From an uncultured Rubripirellula sp. (lineage in GTDB: Bacteria; Planctomycetota; Planctomycetia; Pirellulales; Pirellulaceae), in NCBI GenBank assembly GCA_938045805.1, contig CALIBL010000011.1, positions 62,001 to 126,000 of the forward strand: DNA of 64,000 nt, in the 5' to 3' direction. The position numbers and the translations under genes are program-made. Under the pieces are notes generated by a model. The model had not been told where the DNA came from, ran no database searches, and was given only the letters and a program-made list of their open reading frames with translations. Shown here one piece after another: positions 34,970 through 43,612 of the stretch (position 1 is its first letter; the number at the start of each line of letters is the position of its first letter).

Positions 34970-36664
34970 TCAGCCGGACACGTCCTCGGTGCCTGCGTAG
35001 ATTTCCTGCTGCAAAAAAGATGAATTTAGCAAAGTCTTTTGCTTGGTGACCAAGTATGACCTGAGTGCAAATTGATCAAGTTCTTGGTCCACATCCCAAA
35101 TACGTATAGCGTTCGGGTTGAATCGAGCCCACATTTCACTGTGCAGCATGCGTTCAACTCTCAAACTCAGATTTCGTGTTTCACCAACATAAATTGGAAA
35201 CTGATCATCGTAAATTACGTACACACCGGGACGCGAAAACTGCTTTGAAACGCAACTCTCTAGACTCCTGCGACGAGGTTGCTTTTGCTCCGACCATTCG
35301 TGGTATCTCGCACTGGCCGCCTCACGAAAGCGCTTTGTGGTTGCTCGCTTACGAAGCGATAACGCCGACCAGCGGTATTGAAACGATTCGTACCCCGGCG
35401 CAAACATCGATGCCATCTTATCGAACTCATTTACTGCATCCGGCGAACACAATAATTCATCCAATGTCAAACCATAGTCGAGCATCACTAGTCGCGCACT
35501 AACTTCACTTGCATCACTGTACGGGTCCATTTCAACTGAAGACAAACGCTGACCCGTGGATTCGGCCCGCGGTAACTTCCCAGCTTTCCGAACCCTCAAC
35601 AAAAATGCATTCCATAGACGTGGGTCACCTGGAATATTTCTTTCTTTACAAGCTCTGATAAATTGCGAACTCAAATTAGGATCGCAAAGCACATAGTCCG
35701 CAGAAAATCCATCAGACGATTCCAAAAAGGCGTCAATCACCGATTGCTCCGATTCGGCGGACAACGGAACGACTGGTCGACCGTTTACGAACTTAGTCCT
35801 GGTTTTTCCTTTGGAAGTCGGAACGCCGCCCGAAGGCCCATCCGACCCATCGAGGGCATCGCCAACTTCACATTGATCGAGTCGCAACTCAATCCTGGAA
35901 ACATATTCCTTTGAGAGCTCAATTCCGGCGTAGCGTCGCCCCAATTTTTTGGCGACTGCCAAGGTTGTTCCACTTCCAGCAAACGGATCGAGAACGATGT
36001 CACCAGGATCACTTGAAATCCTGATGACCCTTCCCAACAACTGCTCGGGCATTTGGCAGCCGTGAAATCCTTCCCGTTCTTTAAACGTTCCAGCAACACG
36101 AGAATAACACCACGTATCGTGTGACACACTGAACCCAGGGGCGGGTACATCCTGTGGTCGGAGGATCCAAGTGTTATCGGGCAATCGGCCTTTCGAATTT
36201 GCCCGGGCATCTGCATAAACCAACTGCCTTGCAGATGCGACACGAACCGCCGGATTGTCTCCGTTAAATGTGAAATTCTCTTTGTCTTTGACAAAGTGGA
36301 AAAGATGAGTGTGAGATCGCGAGAAACCTCTCGCGCAGTTGACACCAAACGTGTAGTACCAAATCACCCAACTGCGACAATGAAAACCAATTCGTTGGGA
36401 CAATAACTTCAGTTCAGCGGCGTATTCATCACCTATGGCAAGCCAAAAAGAACCATCAGGTTTTAACACACGGTGACACTCAGAGATCCAAGCGTCACAA
36501 AACGACAGATACTCATCCTCTGTTTTTTTATCATCATACAGATCGTACTGATATCCAATGTTGAAAGGTGGATCTGCAAAAATAAGATCGACCGAGCCTG
36601 TTCCCATCTCAGCAAGCTTATCTTGACAGCTGCCGTGATGAATTTGGTTGGCTGGTAAATTCAA
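34970..36664 (-). CDS. Beta-class DNA methyltransferase fused to a GIY-YIG domain
   Basis: A 564-residue two-part protein. Residues 1-265 are a DNA N6-adenine/N4-cytosine methyltransferase with motif IV DPPF (31-34) before the SAM motif I DPFAGSGTT (226-234), the order of the beta class. Residues about 300-470 are a helical linker I do not recognise. Residues about 478-548 are a GIY-YIG domain (GVY 480-482, IYVG 491-494, catalytic-type Arg502). The acidic residue expected near the end of this domain appears to be Arg535, with the conserved Asn (547) kept, so nuclease activity is doubtful. The start is TTG with GGAG (36673-36676) 8 bases upstream. No separate restriction or specificity gene is adjacent. 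Confidence 0.9.
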   Translation of the reverse strand: MNLPANQIHHGSCQDKLAEMGTGSVDLIFADPPFNIGYQYDLYDDKKTEDEYLSFCDAWISECHRVLKPDGSFWLAIGDEYAAELKLLSQRIGFHCRSWVIWYYTFGVNCARGFSRSHTHLFHFVKDKENFTFNGDNPAVRVASARQLVYADARANSKGRLPDNTWILRPQDVPAPGFSVSHDTWCYSRVAGTFKEREGFHGCQMPEQLLGRVIRISSDPGDIVLDPFAGSGTTLAVAKKLGRRYAGIELSKEYVSRIELRLDQCEVGDALDGSDGPSGGVPTSKGKTRTKFVNGRPVVPLSAESEQSVIDAFLESSDGFSADYVLCDPNLSSQFIRACKERNIPGDPRLWNAFLLRVRKAGKLPRAESTGQRLSSVEMDPYSDASEVSARLVMLDYGLTLDELLCSPDAVNEFDKMASMFAPGYESFQYRWSALSLRKRATTKRFREAASARYHEWSEQKQPRRRSLESCVSKQFSRPGVYVIYDDQFPIYVGETRNLSLRVERMLHSEMWARFNPNAIRIWDVDQELDQFALRSYLVTKQKTLLNSSFLQQEIYAGTEDVSG

Positions 36665-36753
36665 AATTGTTTCTCCACTACATCAGTCTGAGCGAATCGC
36701 TTTACAGCTTCAAGATTTTCGTGGCGTGTTCAGTATCTGTCCACACCCTGAAC

Positions 36754-39327
36754 TCACTCAAAGTTATTTTCCATCCGAATCCTCTCTAATTCAGTCTGAA
36801 TCTCAGTTCCTTCATAAAACCAAAGCCCGCCCGATACGGTCACCGTCTCTCCGGGATCGCAGTCCGGGAAAATCGGATCTGAATGAATGCACGGCACTGG
36901 AGGATTCGCCCAACATCTATTCAAAGGCGTCCAGGCGGTAATCAACCAACGATTACCAGTGTCCGATTGCACGGCGATTAGCGGACCCTCCTGCATCTGC
37001 TTTCTGCGACGTTGAGTTTGGAAACCAACGAGCCCCTTGAGCATGGTACATACCTGCACACGCAGACCGGTCAGTTTTTCGCTTGTACCATTTGTCAAAT
37101 CGATCTGCATCTGAACACTGGTCTGCTCTTTGGATACCGTACTAGTCATGATAATGCCGTTGGGTAATTCTCTTCGCATCATCAAATGTTTACCACGTTT
37201 CTCCCATTCAACGGGTTCAAGCGATGTACCGCTAGCAGTCCAAATGGTTGGGATATGGGTGTGCGCTAAGTAGGTGAGTCCCAAGTTGCTAAAAATTGCT
37301 TCGGGAACATCAATGACAGCGTATCCACCTCCATCCCACGGTGCAAAAACACTGACTTTTGTCTCACGTTGCGGATCAACCGCTCCTTCTAAAAAGCCCC
37401 GACGAGGATGCCTTCCACCAGGGTAGGGCAAAACCTTCAACTCGGCTGTTTCTTGCGCGCGCAGTTCGCCAGCGGATGCGTACCGCCGCATCAAATCTCT
37501 GACCGCATCCAGTGTCATACCGGTGGCATCTTGGATTTCACGATCTGTAAACTGATGGTCGATGATCATGTTGCGCAACCACTCATCGCGATCATCTCTT
37601 TTCAACGGCCGACCCGTCAACATTCCTTCGCTGGGTGGTCGCACTTCCAATGATTCGTAAAAGCGAAGCGCGCGAGAATATTCTTTTAGTCCCTCGCCAC
37701 TTACAATGCCACGACTTCTTTGTATTTCATCTTTCATGCGTGAAACAAGGAAGTGCTTCTGTTCATGAGTGGGAAGTAATCTACTGCCATCTTTATGAAC
37801 ATACCATGGAGCAGTGTGTGCGAATCTAACGCGACCAGCTTCCGGTTCCTCAAACACCCGGATGGCATACCAACCACTTTGATCACAATCCAAGACACGC
37901 TGATAAGTCGACACATAAGAACCATTTTCGATCTTCTGATTACTCGGGCGAATTAATTCAACGGGCTCTCCGTTATGAATCAACTCTCCGTATGAAACGG
38001 GACCCTCAGAGTGAATCGTTAAATTGACGTCCAGAGGATAGATCTCTTCTGGTTTCAGGTTAAAACTAAAACCAGGGTCTTGCCCATTAATCGTCCCAAA
38101 TAGCATGGGCCCCGTTGTTACAAAGCTTCGCCCAGCCTGCAGCCCCGTTTTCCAATCTTCAAGACTAAAACCATTCTCTAAATGAACATAAACGCGACTA
38201 AATCCTGCAGGCACTGGATGAACTCCGTTAGCCGTCCCCGCAGAAGGCGGCAGCTGAAAACCACAGTTCAATAAGCTGTAGTACATCCCAAGGGTAAAAT
38301 CAATCCACTCGCGCTCGCCACCTTCAGAGCCGCCAAAAGGTGGCTGAATAAAGGCTGGGGCAGGTGTCGTCCACTGGCGAAACGCAAACTCCGTACGCCA
38401 GAGATGATTGTTTGCTAACTCATAAGTCGCATTTGGCGCCAAAAAAGGTAGTACCATCGAGCTCGGCCAGGCCAACTTGTCCATATCGAGCAACACGAGG
38501 TCTTCCGCGGATTGCATCTGATCAATCACGGGCTCCCAAGGTGGAACCGTTGCCTCCAGCCCTTCGCTGTGCCCGAGCACAAAGAGGGCTCCAAGAGTGT
38601 GACGTTTTTCGCCTACGGAAAAAATCTCATACTCGGTGTTTCTCGGCCAAATGACATGGTTCTCGTCAACCATAATCAAATTCTCTGGAACACTTTGGTT
38701 AAGGTTTTTGTCTCCTTGGATTGGTGGGGTCCCTGATTTGGTCACCCAATTCGTCAATGGAAATGCGACATTTAAATCTTCCGCTAACAACACATTTCGC
38801 AGATCCGCAATCTCTCGGTGAATGTGGAGATCACCGCTATACCAGCCGCGACGTTCCGTATCACACCATCGACGAAGTGTCACTTTGACTTCCTGCGAAG
38901 GCTCCTTAATCTCAATTCGTTGTCGGTGGGAAAAATAGGTCTTCCCGCGTTCAACCATTAACGTATAAACGCCCGGTGATAATTCGCAGTAACATGGATG
39001 CGCCGAAACCGTGGTATGGTTTTCTAGCGACTTCGCATTGATCCAATTCTGCTTATCATATTTGACGGCGTTGCCTTGCTCATCCGCGGTCTCAAAGAAG
39101 TAATCTTTCCCATCTGCACCCTGCAAATAAATCCTTGCCTCAATTGGCGATTGGGTATCAAAATCAATTACAGACACGATGAGTTGATTTGCTTTCACCG
39201 GAGCTAGAACATTGCACATCAGAAAAAGCAACACGGCACGGAAAATCACCAGCATCGATCTTTCTTTGAAATGACTTTTCACGCTGACAACTCCATGAAC
39301 GCTTGTTGCATTATTCACTGATGACAT
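36754..39327 (-). CDS. Exported CehA/McbA-like metallohydrolase
   Basis: An 857-residue exported protein. A hydrophobic signal segment lies at about 25-46 (ends PVKA). A carboxypeptidase-regulatory-like beta domain (about 47-150) is followed by a PHP-like metallohydrolase domain of the CehA/McbA type, marked by GWYSGDLHIHRE (about 160-172) with the metal-binding His-x-His. The last roughly 250 residues are of unknown fold, with a helical segment (DREIQDATGMTLDAVRDLMRRY) resembling a helix-turn-helix. The 5' end overlaps the stop of the cytochrome/azurin gene by 17 bases. Met25 (start at 39255) would remove the overlap and put the signal peptide at the N-terminus; both starts are possible. Substrate unknown. 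Confidence 0.82.
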   Translation of the reverse strand: MSSVNNATSVHGVVSVKSHFKERSMLVIFRAVLLFLMCNVLAPVKANQLIVSVIDFDTQSPIEARIYLQGADGKDYFFETADEQGNAVKYDKQNWINAKSLENHTTVSAHPCYCELSPGVYTLMVERGKTYFSHRQRIEIKEPSQEVKVTLRRWCDTERRGWYSGDLHIHREIADLRNVLLAEDLNVAFPLTNWVTKSGTPPIQGDKNLNQSVPENLIMVDENHVIWPRNTEYEIFSVGEKRHTLGALFVLGHSEGLEATVPPWEPVIDQMQSAEDLVLLDMDKLAWPSSMVLPFLAPNATYELANNHLWRTEFAFRQWTTPAPAFIQPPFGGSEGGEREWIDFTLGMYYSLLNCGFQLPPSAGTANGVHPVPAGFSRVYVHLENGFSLEDWKTGLQAGRSFVTTGPMLFGTINGQDPGFSFNLKPEEIYPLDVNLTIHSEGPVSYGELIHNGEPVELIRPSNQKIENGSYVSTYQRVLDCDQSGWYAIRVFEEPEAGRVRFAHTAPWYVHKDGSRLLPTHEQKHFLVSRMKDEIQRSRGIVSGEGLKEYSRALRFYESLEVRPPSEGMLTGRPLKRDDRDEWLRNMIIDHQFTDREIQDATGMTLDAVRDLMRRYASAGELRAQETAELKVLPYPGGRHPRRGFLEGAVDPQRETKVSVFAPWDGGGYAVIDVPEAIFSNLGLTYLAHTHIPTIWTASGTSLEPVEWEKRGKHLMMRRELPNGIIMTSTVSKEQTSVQMQIDLTNGTSEKLTGLRVQVCTMLKGLVGFQTQRRRKQMQEGPLIAVQSDTGNRWLITAWTPLNRCWANPPVPCIHSDPIFPDCDPGETVTVSGGLWFYEGTEIQTELERIRMENNFE

Positions 39328-42300
39328 TCAGCCATCCGTTCATCACCATCCAGTGACCCGGAAAAGTACATAGATATGGATAGCGTCCCGGCTGTTCCGG
39401 GGCACGAAAGTAAATGGTGTGTTCTGAAAACGGTTCAACAATATCTGTGAACGCAAGGATCTTCTTGGATTCGGGGATATATTGATTCGCCACTGCCTCA
39501 GGATCGGTGATCAACTGATTGCAAAGCATTCCAATTTCTTCAAGTGAACCCTGTTGCACGAGTGCCCAGTTATGCGGCACCGCATCGGGATTTTTAAAAG
39601 TCAATCGAACGACTTGTTTCGGCTTCACGGAGATCTGCTGCTGATCAAACATTAGGTTCTTGGCGGCAGAGATCGTGATTTCCTTTGCATCAGGAATTGG
39701 CTTACCGTACGGATTACGTTTCTTAACCATGGGCCGCTGCAAATCTGCGAGCATCGGATGGGGCAAGCGAACTTTTTCATACGGCCTGTATCCATCAAAC
39801 TGCGTGAATGGCTTATCCATTCGGTTGACAGTCAAAAATAAATCATGATCGATTTGACCGTTGGTGCGAATCAAAAGGTGCAATTGATTCACTAACTGCA
39901 AATCCCTCATTTCTAAAAAGATCTCTCGACCTGAGCTTAGTATTGACGCGGACTGAATTGAGATCACATCGTGCCCACGCAAACCGATTTGTCGATGCGA
40001 GTACTCTGGCGATCCGTAAGCGCCGCTATAGCGATAGTTCCAAGCTTGTGCAAAGTGGTTTTTCGTTTTGGTGACAATATCCTCATCGAGGAGTTCCGAG
40101 AATTGGACGCGTATTCCGTTTTCATGAACATGGAATCCGAGAGGCAATTGTGTTTTACCATTACCTGTGTAGCGAATCCTTTGGAGACAGCCATCGTCGG
40201 TGGTGTAGGTACCCCAACCAGCCATTCCAGACACATACAACTGCCCATCAATCGGGTGAAACCTTCCACGGTGCGCACCGGAAGCTAACTCCCCTGCAAT
40301 GGGAACCACCGCGCCTTGAATCCAGTCATCAAATTCATCTTTCAGCAAGAGGAAAGCGCGACCACCGCCGAAAGACAAATGAACCATCTTCCCCTGTACG
40401 GGCCCCCACTTGTCGGTGGAAATAAAGACTTGCCCACCGCTTGAATTGTCGAGACCTCTGGGCAGGTAGAGCATTGGGATTTCGGGTGGTCGCACTAAAT
40501 TCGTTCCGGGTCGACCAAAAAAGGGCTTACTAAGCCCGGTTGTTTCGTCGGTAATCTCTTCGAAGCGATTCAATGCAGCACCTTCCGACCGTAGCGCAGC
40601 AATCATTGAGGCTGGCATCCAGTCACCTTCACTACTGGGAATCGTGACAAGTCCATCTGGAGATAGTCCAATACCATCTGAATTGCGAAGCCCCGTAGCA
40701 AGCACCTCTGCATGTTGACCATCTGAGGAGATTCTCATTACACCCTGCAAACCACTCGCGGTGTAAAAACGACCGGAAGCATCACGTTGCAACCCACACG
40801 TGAAGTCATGACCGGACTTAGACGTTGCCAGTGCTCGACTGTATGCTTCGTAGTAATCGGCTTCGCCGTCATCATTTAAGTCATGCAGGCGTGTAATTTG
40901 ATCACGTCCCTGGACGTAAACTTGGTCACCGTCAATGTAAAGGCCTAATGGCTGGTGCAAACCGGATGCGAATTTCCTCCATGTGATCTGCTGTAATTGC
41001 TCGTCGATCCCTTGGCCATGCCATACATCACCTTGCATCGTGCATAACATGACTGACCCATCAGACATGAAGTCATGTCCACCAACATAGATCAGCGATT
41101 GCCATGGATTGTCAAATGGCAACCCAATGGTATCGATCGCGTAGGGTGCTCCCTCTCCCAACGAGCCTTGAGTAATAATCGTCTGCGGATAGCGAGGAGC
41201 GCCGCCATTCAAAACCGTTTTCGCCGGATGTTTCTCTATCGGTGCAACAATCCGAGCAAACTTTCCTTCACGAACTGTCGGCTCGTCGAGGTAAGTAATA
41301 CCCCGTGATTGATAAGCAAAAATGACACGATCACCATCCCGATAAAGCCCTAAGAATTGATAATCTTCTGGTGAGCCTGCGACCTGAGAATCGACACCAG
41401 CAACAACAGGTACTTCAAGTGTTTCGCCCGATTGACGGACGCCGTTCATGAACCCATGCCGTACATCGCTGAAAGAAACAAATCCGTTCTTCCAAACTCG
41501 CGGATAAGTTAAGGTGTCAGGATCGAAACAGACTGAAATCGCATCTTCCGGCCTGCCCACACTGACGCATAAACCACGTGCGACTGAAATACCCTCACCG
41601 TGAAAAACGCCACTCTGCAGTGAACCGAGGTAAGACTTCGACCACCTTCCATCTGCCCATACCGGTTCAGACTGATTACCCCAATGCCCGTACTTTCCTC
41701 CATCTAAACCTTGGTACTCAGCGAGTAAAACGGGTTGTGGGCTGACATCTCGGAAATGACGGGCCTGCTTGCGATAATAGTCGTAAACGCGATCACGATT
41801 GACATGATGCTGCCAGCTCTTCCATTGGCTTGGATTCAGAGGAGCACGATCCATATCAAATGCTTCCGGGTGATGCGAATGACCGTGCGCAAATAGAGTA
41901 TCAATTGCAGCTAGTGAAATCTTCTCATAAGTACCCAACTGATTCAAAAAGGCGAGCAAGTCATACTGTTCTTGCGTACTGAGCGCATCCATTAAACCAG
42001 TCGGCATCAGAGATCCGATTTCTTTCACGGCTTCAATATCACTCTGCTCCACAACCTTTTCAGCATCATTCGTGTAATCACGGATCACTAAGTGCTCGTC
42101 GGATTCACTGACGCGGTAACCCCGAATCATGCTGCCGTCGGCCAACAAAATCGCGATTGCGCGATAACGTTCCTCAACCTTTCCTTGCGGGTTCCAAAGC
42201 GAAGCAACTAATTCCTGAAAAGGACGCTGCTTGGCTATCTGACTGAGTTCTGGTCCGACTTGTCCACCGTGCACACCTACTTGATGGCAAGACAAGCAAG

Positions 42301-42502
42301 CCTGAGTAGGAGACGAAAAGATGATAGCGCCGCGAGCGGGGTTCCCCCGTTCAATGATTTCTTCAAGCGATATCTCAGGGGTCGAAACAGTGGGCTGAGA
42401 CGAAACATCCACATCAGTTTGAGACAAGACCAACGTTGCTGAGAAGAGCAAGTTAAGACAAATCGCCGTGTATCGTGTAACCATCCAAATCAACCTAATC
42501 AC
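39311..42502 (-). CDS. Exported cytochrome c / beta-propeller / azurin-like fusion protein
   Basis: A 1063-residue exported redox protein. A signal peptide (about 8-27) is followed by a cytochrome c domain with heme motif CLSCH (69-73) and the planctomycete pattern NPARGAIIF before it. A long beta-propeller region (about 250-850) resembles the sorbosone/PQQ-type dehydrogenase proteins. The C-terminus is a cupredoxin (about 955-1063) with PHNWALV and copper ligands Cys1045, His1050 and Met1054 spaced as in azurin. It could carry electrons from a sugar oxidation within one chain. The start is GTG at 42502; ATG at 42484 (Met7) is an alternative. It lies between the CehA-like and the hypothetical exported gene. 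Confidence 0.88.
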   Translation of the reverse strand: MIRLIWMVTRYTAICLNLLFSATLVLSQTDVDVSSQPTVSTPEISLEEIIERGNPARGAIIFSSPTQACLSCHQVGVHGGQVGPELSQIAKQRPFQELVASLWNPQGKVEERYRAIAILLADGSMIRGYRVSESDEHLVIRDYTNDAEKVVEQSDIEAVKEIGSLMPTGLMDALSTQEQYDLLAFLNQLGTYEKISLAAIDTLFAHGHSHHPEAFDMDRAPLNPSQWKSWQHHVNRDRVYDYYRKQARHFRDVSPQPVLLAEYQGLDGGKYGHWGNQSEPVWADGRWSKSYLGSLQSGVFHGEGISVARGLCVSVGRPEDAISVCFDPDTLTYPRVWKNGFVSFSDVRHGFMNGVRQSGETLEVPVVAGVDSQVAGSPEDYQFLGLYRDGDRVIFAYQSRGITYLDEPTVREGKFARIVAPIEKHPAKTVLNGGAPRYPQTIITQGSLGEGAPYAIDTIGLPFDNPWQSLIYVGGHDFMSDGSVMLCTMQGDVWHGQGIDEQLQQITWRKFASGLHQPLGLYIDGDQVYVQGRDQITRLHDLNDDGEADYYEAYSRALATSKSGHDFTCGLQRDASGRFYTASGLQGVMRISSDGQHAEVLATGLRNSDGIGLSPDGLVTIPSSEGDWMPASMIAALRSEGAALNRFEEITDETTGLSKPFFGRPGTNLVRPPEIPMLYLPRGLDNSSGGQVFISTDKWGPVQGKMVHLSFGGGRAFLLLKDEFDDWIQGAVVPIAGELASGAHRGRFHPIDGQLYVSGMAGWGTYTTDDGCLQRIRYTGNGKTQLPLGFHVHENGIRVQFSELLDEDIVTKTKNHFAQAWNYRYSGAYGSPEYSHRQIGLRGHDVISIQSASILSSGREIFLEMRDLQLVNQLHLLIRTNGQIDHDLFLTVNRMDKPFTQFDGYRPYEKVRLPHPMLADLQRPMVKKRNPYGKPIPDAKEITISAAKNLMFDQQQISVKPKQVVRLTFKNPDAVPHNWALVQQGSLEEIGMLCNQLITDPEAVANQYIPESKKILAFTDIVEPFSEHTIYFRAPEQPGRYPYLCTFPGHWMVMNGWLNVISE

Positions 42503-42535
42503 GCGACCTAGAAAAGAAGATCGTTATTTTACCAA

Positions 42536-43522
42536 CTACTTGCCTGACGGAATCTGAATCAGGACAGGAGCTTTTTTCTCACCCGTACTCGGACGAGACA
42601 ACGGTTTCCCACTAACTTTTGAGTCCCAATCAGTATTAAGTAATAAATCGAACCCAGGATTCTGATCTTTCACTTGACATGAACAAGGACCAACAACAAA
42701 TTTGCTTGCCATCTCGATCGTGTCTTTGTAGATACCCTGACCGACAAGCGCATACAAAACACGACCACGACCAATAACGGGAAATGCCATCGGCTGATTG
42801 GCTAGATCTACTAAGTCTGATTCACTCCCCATCAACATGGCGATGAGAAAGTCTTCACGCGGATCATCGCGATCCAGCTTGACAATGGAAAAATCAATTT
42901 TCAACTCGATTGGATTTTCTTGATCAAAGAATTCGTCTGCTTCCAAAACATCCTGCTCAGGAAGTTTCAAGTTCGCTCTGTTCCACTCAATCTGATTTTC
43001 CAACCTGCGCAACGCATCGGCATCCTGAATTTGGTTACCTGAAGTAACAAAAATCCAAACCGCCGATTGACCTTCTAGGAGCTGTTTTGCGACTTCTTGC
43101 CGAACGGGAGAAGCAATAAGGGATTCAACATTAAGATCATCCAAAGGCATTTTCGTCACGATACGATCGGGCACTTCTCGTGAGTTAGCGGAGTAGAGTA
43201 AAACTGCCAATGGCGGATCTTTTTGCTTCACCAAGCCGCGCGTAAGACCTTCTAGTTGCCGATCTATCTTCGTCCGCAGATCACATTCGCGAACACTCAG
43301 ATTCAGCGCAGCCCCTGAGGGACGTGTCGCTTGTCGAATCTTGTCGACCTTCTGTTGCTCCTCAAGAGTGAGATCGCGTTGATGCAAAACAAGCAACTCG
43401 TAGTTGTCAGACTGCCACCTTTCTAGCGCGTATCGGAAAACCGGTACGTTACAAGCTCGCACGGTTTCATTCACGTTCATGAAAAATAAACAAGCTGCAA
43501 AGGTTGTTAATCGCCAAGTCAT
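42536..43522 (-). CDS. Exported protein of unknown function, CNVPVFRYALERW family
   Basis: A 328-residue exported protein. A signal peptide (about 1-22) is followed directly by CNVPVFRYALERW, a motif I remember from planctomycete and verrucomicrobial hypothetical proteins. The Cys could be a lipid-modified residue, although the preceding VRA is a poor lipobox. A later CSC pair (GPCSCQVK) suggests a disulfide or metal. No enzyme motif is recognised. The frame opens with a TTG at 43534, four codons earlier, but ATG 43522 with GAG seven bases upstream is preferred. It is 34 bases upstream of the cytochrome/azurin gene and probably co-transcribed with it. Confidence 0.8.
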   Translation of the reverse strand: MTWRLTTFAACLFFMNVNETVRACNVPVFRYALERWQSDNYELLVLHQRDLTLEEQQKVDKIRQATRPSGAALNLSVRECDLRTKIDRQLEGLTRGLVKQKDPPLAVLLYSANSREVPDRIVTKMPLDDLNVESLIASPVRQEVAKQLLEGQSAVWIFVTSGNQIQDADALRRLENQIEWNRANLKLPEQDVLEADEFFDQENPIELKIDFSIVKLDRDDPREDFLIAMLMGSESDLVDLANQPMAFPVIGRGRVLYALVGQGIYKDTIEMASKFVVGPCSCQVKDQNPGFDLLLNTDWDSKVSGKPLSRPSTGEKKAPVLIQIPSGK

Positions 43523-43612
43523 AAAGTTGCTCAATAGAAGTCGTTACGTATCCACATATCGGAGGTCGCTAGTCCATGCGCATCACCAATGATCCCCATA
43601 TTATTCGGGAAG

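Noticed and set aside
38364-42442. Plus-strand frames opposite the CehA-like and cytochrome genes
   Set aside because: They lie wholly within recognised genes on the other strand and have no supporting motif or ribosome site.
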